Source of the DNA: a bacterium UBP6_UBA1177
GTDB lineage: Bacteria > UBP6 > UBA1177
Length of the DNA stretch: 15,770 nucleotides
NCBI GenBank assembly: GCA_002310995.1
Contig: DBYV01000047.1
Location: 63,159-78,928, forward strand
Direction of reading: 5' to 3'
Shown here: piece by piece, positions 1-7,769 of the stretch
How the letters are laid out: every line of letters starts with the position of its first letter
Numbering within the stretch: the first letter of the stretch is position 1
The notes under the pieces: model-generated
Told to the model about the DNA's origin: nothing
Seen by the model: the letters and a program-made list of their open reading frames with translations, nothing else
Database searches by the model: none
Position numbers and translations under genes: made by a program

Positions 1-3000
1 ACGATGCTTGTCAAGACTCTTCCTGTAATGATCCGCCCGGCAGCAAACAAAAAAGTTGTCGATTTTGTCCGCGAGACCCAGGAACAGCTTGTGGGGAGCA
101 TGGCGAACGACCTCTATTCGTTTGCCGAGATCTCGGCTTCTTACGGGATCCGCTCCGACATAATCTTTGCTTATCAGGGAGACTCTTTCACGTTCGATAC
201 TATCTGCGGAAAGCCTGCAGAAGCGATAAACGTCCTGCCCGATGCAGCCAAAGCTCCGATAGCGGTGACTGTTGACCTCAGAAACGGAAAATTCGTTTTC
301 AACGCCGAATACCGCTGCGATATGTACAGCACTCCTTTCATAAAGGCTTTTGTAGAGGCATTCGACGAGACAGTCGGCAGTTTTATCGAAAAAACGGCTC
401 TCAGCGATGTTTCGATGGTTTCGGAATATGCCGAAAAAGCGCTTGAAAAGATGAACGACACGAAAAGAGAGTTCAAAGTTGTTCCTGTCAACAAACTTTT
501 CGAGGAGCATGTTGCCGCACATCCCGACAAAACCGCAGTCATCTCCGATGGAAAGAGACTTGCCTACGGCGAACTCAACGCTATTGCCAACCGCATCGCA
601 AGAGGACTCATCAGGCGCGGTGTCAAGAAAGATACGATCGTTGCTCTGATGATCGAAAGAAGCGTCTACATTCCCGCAATCGAGCTTGGTATCATGAAGG
701 CAGGAGGGGCATTCCTCGGTGTTCTGACATCGTATCCCGACGACAGGATCGATTTCTGCATGAGAGACGGCGAAAGCCCGTTCATCATCACTACTGAAGC
801 GATAAAAGCGGAAAAAACGGAACTTTTCTCAAGCGACAAGCCTTATAAACCGCTCACTCTCGAAGAAATTTTTGCGGAAGAAAAGGATGAGACCAATCCA
901 GATATAGATATCCCGATGGAGAGCCTGCTTTACTGCATCTACACTTCGGGCTCTACGGGAAAACCGAAAGGGGTCGTTGTCGATCACCGCAACTTCGCGA
1001 ACCTTGTCCAGCAGGAGGGTTTCTCTTATGCTTATATGTACGGAAAAGAGGGCGGGAACGTCTGTCTGGCGCTCAGTTCGATATCGTTCGACATGTCTGT
1101 CATGGACGATCTTGTCATCATTCTGAACGGAAGGACCGTAAGCATTGCGACCGAGCATGAAATCCACAATCCGGCTGAACTTTCGCAGATGCTTATAGAA
1201 AACCATGTCGATATAATGTTTGCGACACCTTCTTTCTTAGTAAGTTATCTCGATATTCCGGAATTCAGGCAGGCCCTTGCAGGGTTCAGGTCGATCCTTC
1301 TCGGAGCAGAGGCGTTCCCGGCAAAAGTATTCAACGACCTCAGAAAACTTGCGCCTAATGCCAATATTCTAAACGGCTACGGCCCTACGGAATGCACGAT
1401 AACATGCAGCGCAAAGAGGCTTGACAGTGCCGAAAACATCACGATCGGCGCTCCTATCGCGAACAGCGCTTTCTATGTCCTTGACCGCTTCGGAAAAGTC
1501 CTTCCGCCCTATGCCTGCGGAGAGCTTATAATCTGCGGCGAATGCGTAGGACGAGGATATGTCAAACTTCCGGAAAAGACTGCGGCAGCCTTCTTTACGC
1601 TTAACGGCGTTAAAGCTTATCACAGCGGAGACACGGCGCGAATCAACAAGGACGGCGAAGTCGAATTCTTCGGCAGGATCGACAACCAGGTCAAACTCCG
1701 CGGATTCCGCGTAGAACTTGACGAGATCGAAAACCGCATCCTCACCTTCAAAGGCATAAAACGGACAAAAGTGGTAGTCCGCAACAACGGTTCGGAAGAC
1801 TACCTCGCCGCATTCTTTACCGCAGACCACGCGGTCGATGTCAGCGAACTCACGAATTACCTCAAGGCGTCGCTCACATACTACATGGTTCCCGACGTTC
1901 TCATGCAGATAGATACTATGCCGCTCACGCCGAACGGAAAAATCGACAAGAAGGCCCTTCCCGAGGTCAGGATAGAGCGCAAACGCACCGGCAAAAAGCA
2001 GGCGAAAAAGTCACTCGAAGCTCAGCTCTGCGAGCTTTTCGCGTCTGTTCTCTCGCTTGACGAAGTCTTCGCAGACGACAACTTCTTCGAAATGGGTGGA
2101 ACTTCGCTTTCGGCTTCAAAAGTCATCATGCGCCTTATGGCTAAAGGGGTAAAGGTCGAATATCAGAACATTTTCGACTATCCGACACCCGAAACTCTGG
2201 CTGCATTCGTCGAGTCGAGCCGCGCCGTTCCAAGGGAAGATGTTGCTTTGAAAGAGGAAGACAAGCCTGCCGTTTACGAACAGCTCAAGGACAATACGCT
2301 CAAAAAGGCAGCTGAAGTGAGACGCGAAAGTATCGGAGACGTCCTTCTTTCGGGCTGCGTCGGCTTCCTCGGGATCCACATTTTAAAGGAACTTATCGAC
2401 AGGCGCGAAGGGAAAATAATATGCCTTCTTCGCAAAGGAAACGCCGCAACAGCCGAAAAACGGCTCAAAAACATGCTTATGTACTACTTCGACAAGCCTT
2501 TTGACAAAGAAATCGAAGAGTTCATCACCGTTGTAGAGGCCGATATCACAGACGATTCGCTTTCCGAAAAACTTAAAGACCTCCACTTCGACACGATCAT
2601 CAACAGCGCAGCTCTCGTAAAGCACTACGCTGCGGATGACAGCATCGAGCAGGTCAATGTCCACGGGGTCGAAAACCTGATAAAATGCGCAAAAGAGCAC
2701 TCTTCGAGGATGATCCAGATCTCGACGACCTCTATTCCCGGCGCGCACACCGCAGAAACCTATCAGCGCGGCCTCAAAATGCACGAGAACGAGCTTTATG
2801 TGATCGACGCTCTCGATAACAAGTATCTTCTTTCCAAGTATCACGGCGAACTTAAATTGCTTGCAGCCGTCCGTGAGGGACTTCGCGGAAAAATTATGCG
2901 CGTCGGCAACCTGATGGGGCGCCACAGCGACGGCGAATTCCAGATAAATTCAGGCACAAACGCTTTCCTCAACGCAATACGGGGTTTTGCAGCGATGGGA

Positions 3001-3429
3001 AAATATCCGATGAGTCACTCCACCGACCCGATGCGGCTTTCTCCCATCGACCTTACCGCCAAAGCGATCGTCCTTCTTGCAGGGACAAACGACAACTTTA
3101 CGGCGTTCAACGTCGACAGCCGTTTCCACTTCGATTCGCAGCAGATGATAGATGCGTGCAACCGCTGCGGAGTAAAGATCGAACCTGCAACCGACGAGGA
3201 ATTCTACGCCGAATATATGCGCCTGCTCGCCGACGAAAAGATGAACTCCAAACTTTCGGGTCTCATCACGAACGACCGTCCAGACATGCACATGGCAGAA
3301 ACTGACAACGCATTCACGGCAAATGTCCTCTACCGCCTCGGCTTCTCGTGGCCGCTTGTGGACGAGCCATACCTTGACAGGATCATCGAAAGTCTGAAGA
3401 CGCTCGACTATTTTGAGAATGAAGAATAA
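1..3429 (+). CDS. Nonribosomal peptide synthetase, C-terminal part: (C)-A-T-reductase
   Basis: This is the 3' part of an NRPS. The frame is open to the window edge, so the ATG at position 4 is probably internal; residues below count from it. Residues 1-130 look like the end of a condensation domain. The adenylation domain follows: A3 YTSGSTGKPKG 313-323, A5 NGYGPTE 457-463, A7 with SGD, and A10 PNGK with Lys646. A carrier domain has its phosphopantetheine serine at Ser701 in GGTSL. From about 775 to the end is a Rossmann thioester reductase with a GxxGxxG at 784-790 and a Y941xxxK945 pair. In known NRPSs such a domain releases the peptide by NAD(P)H reduction to an aldehyde or alcohol. Asp363 (the position-235 equivalent) fits an alpha-amino acid substrate. 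My hand-aligned specificity code is D-M-M-S-L-G-G-I-T-K, which I cannot assign. The stop is TAA at 3427-3429, and no phosphopantetheinyl transferase or exporter lies nearby in the window. Confidence 0.93.
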   Translation, partial: TMLVKTLPVMIRPAANKKVVDFVRETQEQLVGSMANDLYSFAEISASYGIRSDIIFAYQGDSFTFDTICGKPAEAINVLPDAAKAPIAVTVDLRNGKFVFNAEYRCDMYSTPFIKAFVEAFDETVGSFIEKTALSDVSMVSEYAEKALEKMNDTKREFKVVPVNKLFEEHVAAHPDKTAVISDGKRLAYGELNAIANRIARGLIRRGVKKDTIVALMIERSVYIPAIELGIMKAGGAFLGVLTSYPDDRIDFCMRDGESPFIITTEAIKAEKTELFSSDKPYKPLTLEEIFAEEKDETNPDIDIPMESLLYCIYTSGSTGKPKGVVVDHRNFANLVQQEGFSYAYMYGKEGGNVCLALSSISFDMSVMDDLVIILNGRTVSIATEHEIHNPAELSQMLIENHVDIMFATPSFLVSYLDIPEFRQALAGFRSILLGAEAFPAKVFNDLRKLAPNANILNGYGPTECTITCSAKRLDSAENITIGAPIANSAFYVLDRFGKVLPPYACGELIICGECVGRGYVKLPEKTAAAFFTLNGVKAYHSGDTARINKDGEVEFFGRIDNQVKLRGFRVELDEIENRILTFKGIKRTKVVVRNNGSEDYLAAFFTADHAVDVSELTNYLKASLTYYMVPDVLMQIDTMPLTPNGKIDKKALPEVRIERKRTGKKQAKKSLEAQLCELFASVLSLDEVFADDNFFEMGGTSLSASKVIMRLMAKGVKVEYQNIFDYPTPETLAAFVESSRAVPREDVALKEEDKPAVYEQLKDNTLKKAAEVRRESIGDVLLSGCVGFLGIHILKELIDRREGKIICLLRKGNAATAEKRLKNMLMYYFDKPFDKEIEEFITVVEADITDDSLSEKLKDLHFDTIINSAALVKHYAADDSIEQVNVHGVENLIKCAKEHSSRMIQISTTSIPGAHTAETYQRGLKMHENELYVIDALDNKYLLSKYHGELKLLAAVREGLRGKIMRVGNLMGRHSDGEFQINSGTNAFLNAIRGFAAMGKYPMSHSTDPMRLSPIDLTAKAIVLLAGTNDNFTAFNVDSRFHFDSQQMIDACNRCGVKIEPATDEEFYAEYMRLLADEKMNSKLSGLITNDRPDMHMAETDNAFTANVLYRLGFSWPLVDEPYLDRIIESLKTLDYFENEE

Positions 3430-3487
3430 TGGATTTATATTTGTCCGGCTATTCGGCATTATCGTTCAGAACGGTTCGCGCCGTCGG

Positions 3488-3506
3488 AATAACGTTAATC
3501 GTTATT
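3488..3506. repeat. Perfect 7-bp inverted repeat between convergent genes
   Basis: AATAACG and CGTTATT are separated by the 5-base spacer TTAAT, in the 83-nt gap between the convergent NRPS and membrane-protein genes. It is AT-rich and has no T tract, so it is at best a weak bidirectional terminator or a protein-binding palindrome. Nothing else was recognised in this gap. Confidence 0.35.
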
Positions 3507-3512
3507 ATCGAA

Positions 3513-4697
3513 TTAAAACAGCGTTGAAACCAGAACAAAGATCCAGTGAGCAGCAATTCCAGCGCAGAGGCCGCCGATCGTGTGGCTGAAAATAGCTTTC
3601 CCGATGAGTTCCTTGCAGCCAAGGCTGTCCATCATCGAAGTGTGAGTGCTCAGATATCCGCTCCAGCACATGCACATTGCCGTAAACACCGCGATATCGC
3701 AAGGGCCTACAAGGCTTGCTTTGACAAGGCGTTCGGCAAGGCTGAGCGATGCTCCGGCTGCTCCGAGAGCTGTTACCGGAATGCCGACAGCTTCGGGGGA
3801 TGAGAAGCCGAAAAGCGGTTCAAGTATGAAATTGAATTTTGAGGCAACAAGAGGAAGGAGTTTGATTCCTTCGTAAGCCGCTCCGGTGTAGGCTCCGCTT
3901 TCCGAGGAACCGTTTATCAGCATCATTACGAGCGTGCAGATAACAAGAACACCCGGAACAATCGCCATTCCCATCTCAACTCCGCTGTGACCGCCGTCAA
4001 GCATTGCTCCGACGATACGTCTTCCGATACCGCCCGCTCTGACGGGACGCATGTTGAGAGGCGGAATTTCCATAGTCTGGCACTCAGGAACCATTTTTGC
4101 ATTTGTGCCGTAAAGTTTTTTCGTAAAAGTTAGCATAAGACGCGTGCTGACAAGGCTTCCGATAACAGCTCCCACGATTCCGATTATTACAGCGAGTCCG
4201 AGCGGTTTCCCCATCGCCGGAGAAAGGCTGTACATATAGGAGCAGACGATAAGTCCCATTCCGAAAGCGGTCCCCAGATTGGTAAGAGCCGGAAACTGGT
4301 ATTTCTTGAAAAAACGGCGGAAGTTATTGTCTTCGGCAAGAGCCAGAATCGCAGGGTTATCCGAAAGAAATGTCGTGACGACTCCGAGAGAAGCGGCTCC
4401 CGGCATACCGAAAAGCGGTTTCATAAGCGGCTGAAGCACTCTGTTCGCAAGCGAAACGAAACCGAACTCTGAAAGCAGGGCGGAGATCGCTCCCATGATA
4501 ACGCATATCGCGGTAAGATAGAGGACTGTGTCGATGAGCAGGCGGTAAGCGGTGTTCATCATTGTGTTGATAGTGTTTTCAAGCCCCATCTGGGTGGCAA
4601 AAAGAGCGAAAAAAGCGAAAAATACGACCGGAAAAAGAAATGTTTCAAGTCCGAGTTCCTTTTTGTAGGAAAGATTCGATCCGGGAATTCTCTGCAT
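3513..4697 (-). CDS. CD0519/CD1768-type membrane protein with nucleoside-recognition (Gate) domains
   Basis: This is a 394-residue polytopic membrane protein with about ten hydrophobic segments. It has two related halves carrying glycine/proline-rich, Gate-like stretches. The first half has the run LFGMPGAASLG followed by TFLSDNPA. The second has EPLFGFSSPEAVG followed by a GAAGASLSL stretch. This pattern fits the nucleoside-recognition (Gate) family, including the CD0519/CD1768 and spore-maturation-like proteins, whose transported substrate is generally unknown. I start it at the ATG at 4697 (MQRIPG), which has GGAGG 11 nt upstream. An in-frame ATG 48 nt further upstream has no ribosome-binding site. 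The gene is transcribed divergently from thiE and convergently with the NRPS. A role in nucleoside or thiamine-precursor transport is speculation from its position. Confidence 0.75.
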   Translation of the reverse strand: MQRIPGSNLSYKKELGLETFLFPVVFFAFFALFATQMGLENTINTMMNTAYRLLIDTVLYLTAICVIMGAISALLSEFGFVSLANRVLQPLMKPLFGMPGAASLGVVTTFLSDNPAILALAEDNNFRRFFKKYQFPALTNLGTAFGMGLIVCSYMYSLSPAMGKPLGLAVIIGIVGAVIGSLVSTRLMLTFTKKLYGTNAKMVPECQTMEIPPLNMRPVRAGGIGRRIVGAMLDGGHSGVEMGMAIVPGVLVICTLVMMLINGSSESGAYTGAAYEGIKLLPLVASKFNFILEPLFGFSSPEAVGIPVTALGAAGASLSLAERLVKASLVGPCDIAVFTAMCMCWSGYLSTHTSMMDSLGCKELIGKAIFSHTIGGLCAGIAAHWIFVLVSTLF

Positions 4698-4825
4698 AGT
4701 GTGTTCAACCTCCGATTCAAGCAACAGGTAACAAAAAAGCAGCATTCAGCAGCGAGCGTTTTAGCGCCGCCCTTTTATAGATTTAAAACTTAAAGTCAAT
4801 AGGTATTTCCAAAAAATCCTTATAT

Positions 4826-4853
4826 TTGACAAACCCTTTTCAGGCACTAAATT
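4826..4853 (+). promoter_or_regulatory. Probable promoter of thiE
   Basis: There is a perfect -35 TTGACA at 4826-4831, a 16-nt spacer, and -10 TAAATT at 4848-4853. Transcription would begin about 30-35 nt before the thiE ATG. That leaves a leader too short for a riboswitch. The element is repeated in related form at 5529-5556. The rest of the 4698-4893 divergent intergenic region holds only a weak possible minus-strand promoter (TTGACT near 4840 is absent; a TTGACT reads on the minus strand around 4790-4795). Confidence 0.7.
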
Positions 4854-4893
4854 CGCGTTGTTTACAAGTTTTTTCTTTAAATTGGAGTTCATT

Positions 4894-5532
4894 ATGAATT
4901 TTACAGGAAAAAACCTTCTTCTTTACGCTGTCGGCGGTGCAAACGGAACTGAAAAAAACAAATTTTTCGCCGATCTCGAATCGGCTTTAAAAGGCGGTAT
5001 CACCTGCTTCCAGCTTAGGGAAAAGCACCTTCCTTTTGAAGAATTTCTTGCCGAAGCCAAAGAAGTTAAAAAGCTCTGCGCAAAGTATTCCGTGCCTCTT
5101 ATCATAAACGACAATATCGAGATCGCGCTTTCAAGCGGAGCGGACGGAGTCCACATCGGTCAGGATGACGGAGATGTCGCGGAAGTTCGCAAAACAGCAG
5201 GGAAGAGGCTCGTCGTCGGAGTTTCCGCGCACAATGTCGAAGAAGCTCTCCTTGCCGAAAAAAACGGTGCTGATTACCTTGGAAGCGGTGCAGTTTTCGG
5301 AAGTCAGACCAAATCAAATGTCCACACTCTGCCGCTTGAAACGCTCAAAAATATCTGTGCAAGTGTTAAGATCCCTGTTGTCGCGATCGGCGGCATAAAC
5401 AAGGACAACATTCTGCAGCTTTCTGGAAGCGGAATCGACGGAGTTGCCCTTGTGAGCGCAATTTTCGGAGCAACCGATATCGAAACCGAGTGCAGAATGC
5501 TGAAAAAGCTGGCTGAACACACTTTCATTTGA
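4894..5532 (+). CDS. thiE: Thiamine-phosphate synthase
   Basis: ThiE couples 4-amino-5-hydroxymethyl-2-methylpyrimidine diphosphate with thiazole phosphate to give thiamine monophosphate and pyrophosphate. It is a cytosolic TIM-barrel protein. The family landmarks appear in order: an early QLREK motif, the pyrophosphate-binding INDN, GADGVHIGQDD, VGVSAHN, the GSGAVFGSQTKSN loop, and VVAIGGI followed by a late GVALVSAIF. At 212 residues it is the normal length. I chose the ATG at 4894 because GGAG sits 6 nt upstream; the longer frame back to 4858 begins near the predicted transcription start. Its TGA stop lies inside the -35 box of the next promoter, so thiD-cytX can be transcribed separately. 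Confidence 0.95.
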   Translation: MNFTGKNLLLYAVGGANGTEKNKFFADLESALKGGITCFQLREKHLPFEEFLAEAKEVKKLCAKYSVPLIINDNIEIALSSGADGVHIGQDDGDVAEVRKTAGKRLVVGVSAHNVEEALLAEKNGADYLGSGAVFGSQTKSNVHTLPLETLKNICASVKIPVVAIGGINKDNILQLSGSGIDGVALVSAIFGATDIETECRMLKKLAEHTFI

Positions 5533-5556
5533 CAAACTCTTTTTTAACGCTACATT
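5529..5556 (+). promoter_or_regulatory. Probable promoter of the thiD-cytX unit
   Basis: -35 TTGACA lies at 5529-5534 and -10 TACATT at 5551-5556, with a 16-nt spacer. The thiE stop codon (5530-5532) lies within the -35 box. By hand comparison the 42 bases from 5527 match the thiE promoter region at 31 positions. The transcript would carry the TPP riboswitch about 35-40 nt from its start. Confidence 0.7.
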
Positions 5557-5589
5557 CCCATTGTTTCTGGTTTTTTGACTGTTTCGTCT

Positions 5590-5682
5590 TTTTGCAGGGG
5601 AGCGTGCTGAGGCAGGCTGAGAGGAAGTTAGGCTTTGACCCTTTGACCTGATGCGGGTAATGCCGCCGTAGGGAGTCTTTTT
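5590..5682 (+). ncRNA. TPP riboswitch (THI-box aptamer)
   Basis: The conserved THI-box elements appear in order: GGGGAGC at 5597-5603, CTGAGA at 5617-5622, ACCCTTTGACCTGAT in 5638-5652, a GCGG/CCGC helix enclosing GTAATG, and CGTAGGGA at about 5666-5673. This aptamer binds thiamine pyrophosphate and normally lowers expression of the downstream gene. Here that is thiD-cytX, an HMP-salvage pair typical of the regulon. The closing P1 helix is not obvious: the bases just before GGGG and just after GGGA do not pair well. No downstream hairpin with a T tract was found, so the mode of control (translation or other) cannot be read from sequence. Confidence 0.93.
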
Positions 5683-5735
5683 GGAATCTTTTTGTCAGCT
5701 TTAGCGGTTTTTATGCAGAAAACAAACAAGTGAGT

Positions 5736-5766
5736 GCGGCGCACCGGGGGCACCACTCTGCGTCGC
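5736..5766 (+). promoter_or_regulatory. Strong hairpin in the leader between riboswitch and thiD
   Basis: GCGGCGCA at 5736-5743 pairs with TGCGTCGC at 5759-5766: eight pairs including one G-U, with a 15-nt loop. A competing stem, GAGTG (5732-5736) with CACTC (5754-5758), shares base 5736 and interleaves with it. No U tract follows. The hairpin ends about 20 nt before the thiD ribosome-binding site (AAGGAGGAG, 2 nt from the ATG after GTT). It could be part of the riboswitch expression platform or an mRNA-stability element. Confidence 0.45.
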
Positions 5767-5798
5767 GTAATAAAAATAGTGCTGAAAAAGGAGGAGTT

Positions 5799-6602
5799 AT
5801 GAAAACAGCATTATCAATCGCTGGCAGTGACTGCAGCGGAGGCGCCGGGATTCAGGCCGATCTCAAAACGATGACCATGAACGGGGTTTACGCAATGAGC
5901 GCGATAACGGCTCTCACGGCGCAGAACACCACCGGCGTGACGGGGATCTCGGAAGTTTCGCCCGATTTTCTCAAACAACAGATTGACGCAGTGTTTACGG
6001 ACATTTTTCCCGATGCCGTAAAAATCGGAATGGTCTCATCCACCGGCCTCATCAAAGTGATTGCCGGAAGGCTCCGCTTCCACGGCGCGAAAAACATCGT
6101 AGTCGACCCTGTCATGGTCGCAACAAGCGGCTCCGCGCTTCTTAAAAACGATGCGGTGGAAGCTCTTGAAACCGAGCTCTTAAGTATTGCGGCAGTCGCC
6201 ACACCCAATATTCCGGAAGCAGAAATTCTTTCTGGAATGCCGGTCAAGGATGAAGCCGGCATGATCAAGGCGGCGCACGCGATCCATGAAAAATTCGGCT
6301 GCGCAGTCCTTCTCAAAGGAGGTCACAGCGTAAACGACGCGAACGACCTTCTTGTTTCCGAAAAAGGGGAAAAGTGGTTCACGGGCAAAAGGATCGACAA
6401 TCCCAACACCCACGGAACCGGCTGCACGCTTTCTTCCGCGATCGCGGCAAATCTGGCAAAAGGTTTTGACCTTGAAACCTCGATACAGCGGGCGAAAGAT
6501 TACATTTCAGGCGCACTTGCGGCCATGCTCGATTTAGGCAAAGGACGCGGACCTATGCAGCACAATTTCAATCTGACGGGCGAATTTTCGAAGGAGGCGT
6601 AA
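5799..6602 (+). CDS. thiD: Hydroxymethylpyrimidine kinase / phosphomethylpyrimidine kinase
   Basis: ThiD phosphorylates HMP twice with ATP to HMP-PP, the pyrimidine substrate of ThiE. It belongs to the ribokinase superfamily. Visible signatures are the N-terminal SIAGSDCSGGAGIQADLKT, QNTTGV, VVDPVMVATSG, TPNIPEAEIL, VLLKGGH, and the C-terminal anion-hole and catalytic motif NTHGTGCTLSSAIA. At 267 residues it is typical for a stand-alone ThiD. The ATG at 5799 follows a very strong GGAGGAG. A GTG further upstream in frame would run the coding region through the leader hairpin and is unlikely. The stop TAA touches the ATG of cytX, so the two genes are translated together under the TPP riboswitch. 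Confidence 0.96.
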   Translation: MKTALSIAGSDCSGGAGIQADLKTMTMNGVYAMSAITALTAQNTTGVTGISEVSPDFLKQQIDAVFTDIFPDAVKIGMVSSTGLIKVIAGRLRFHGAKNIVVDPVMVATSGSALLKNDAVEALETELLSIAAVATPNIPEAEILSGMPVKDEAGMIKAAHAIHEKFGCAVLLKGGHSVNDANDLLVSEKGEKWFTGKRIDNPNTHGTGCTLSSAIAANLAKGFDLETSIQRAKDYISGALAAMLDLGKGRGPMQHNFNLTGEFSKEA

Positions 6603-7769
6603 ATGGAAGAAAAAAGAACGAGTTTGCTTGAAAACAGCTTTATCTGGTTCGGTGCGGCGGTGTCGATTGCCGAAATTCTCACCGGTACTTACTTCGCGCC
6701 GCTCGGCTTCAAAAACGGATTTCTGGCGATAATTTTAGGCCACATCATAGGCTGTGCGATGCTCTTTCTTGCAGGCGTAGTCGGCGGAAAAGTGCGTCTT
6801 TCCGCTATGGATTCTGTAAAAATGAGCTTCGGCGAAAAGGGCGGGATTTTATTCGCAGTTCTCAACATAATGCAGCTTTTGGGCTGGACCGGGATAATGA
6901 TCTATGACGGCGCCCTTTCGGCAAACGGCCTTGTTTCGGCGGGGAACTGGGTCTGGGCGCTTGTGATCGGCGTTCTCATCGTGCTCTGGGTAATGTTCGG
7001 GATCGTCAATGTCACCAAAATAAACAGCGTCGCAGTCACAGCGCTTCTTGTTCTCACCGTGATTTTAAGCGTTAAGATCTTTACCGGTGAAGGTGCGGCG
7101 GTATCGGCTGAAGATGCGATGAGTTTCGGTGCGGCTGTAGAACTTTCGGCTGCAATGCCTCTTTCGTGGCTGCCGCTCATCAGCGACTACACGAGCAAGG
7201 CTGAAAAACCGGTCAAGGCCTCGGCAGTCAGTTCCGTTATCTACGGCATAGTCAGCTGCTGGATGTACACGATCGGCATGGGAGCCGCGATTTTCACAGG
7301 AGAAAGCGACCTTGCCCAGATAATGATCAAAGCAGGACTCGGTGCAGGACTTGTCATCATCATCTTTTCGACAGTCACGACCACATTTTTGGATGCATAT
7401 TCGGCAGGAATTTCGGCAGAATCGGTTTCAACAAAGCTCAAATCAAAGGCGGTCGCAGTCGCTGCGGCGGTCCTCGGAACGATCGGCGCGATACTCTTCA
7501 ACATGGATGACATCACCGATTTCCTCTATCTCATCGGCTCCGTTTTCGCCCCGATGACAGCAGTTTTGATCGCAGATTTCTTCATACTGAAACGCCGCAC
7601 GATCGAAAAACAATTCGTCTGGACAAATCTCGTTGTCTGGGGCATCGGTTTCGTGCTTTACCGCTATCTCATGACAGTTGATTTCATTCTCGGAAACACT
7701 CTTCCCGATATGCTCATAACGATGCTCATCTGTGTTGCGGCGAATAAAGTTGTCGGAAAAAAGGCTTAA
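6603..7769 (+). CDS. cytX: Probable hydroxymethylpyrimidine transporter CytX (NCS1 family)
   Basis: This 388-residue integral membrane protein has about ten to twelve hydrophobic helices. It has the NCS1/CytX opening SFIWFGAAVSIAEILTGTY and PLGFKNG, a mid-protein WLPLISDYTSKAEKP, and a C-terminal FAPMTAVLIADFF. CytX members are predicted cation-coupled importers of the thiamine pyrimidine HMP, largely because they recur in TPP-riboswitch operons. Here it immediately follows thiD (stop and start codons abut, with an AAGGAGG in the end of thiD) behind a TPP riboswitch. That makes HMP uptake followed by phosphorylation the natural reading. It ends in a 4-nt overlap with the convergent hydrolase gene, sharing TTAA. 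Confidence 0.9.
   Translation: MEEKRTSLLENSFIWFGAAVSIAEILTGTYFAPLGFKNGFLAIILGHIIGCAMLFLAGVVGGKVRLSAMDSVKMSFGEKGGILFAVLNIMQLLGWTGIMIYDGALSANGLVSAGNWVWALVIGVLIVLWVMFGIVNVTKINSVAVTALLVLTVILSVKIFTGEGAAVSAEDAMSFGAAVELSAAMPLSWLPLISDYTSKAEKPVKASAVSSVIYGIVSCWMYTIGMGAAIFTGESDLAQIMIKAGLGAGLVIIIFSTVTTTFLDAYSAGISAESVSTKLKSKAVAVAAAVLGTIGAILFNMDDITDFLYLIGSVFAPMTAVLIADFFILKRRTIEKQFVWTNLVVWGIGFVLYRYLMTVDFILGNTLPDMLITMLICVAANKVVGKKA

Noticed and set aside
1369..1830. Long minus-strand open frame within the NRPS
   Set aside because: It is antisense to clearly coding adenylation-domain sequence and has no recognisable domain or ribosome-binding site. The same applies to the other minus-strand frames at 174-542, 829-1206, 2383-2925 and 2950-3459.
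4698..4745. Upstream ATG for the membrane protein
   Set aside because: It has no Shine-Dalgarno sequence, whereas the downstream ATG has GGAGG. The extra residues are not part of a family motif.
5736..5766. Hairpin as an intrinsic terminator
   Set aside because: It is followed by GTAATAAAAATAG, not by a T tract.
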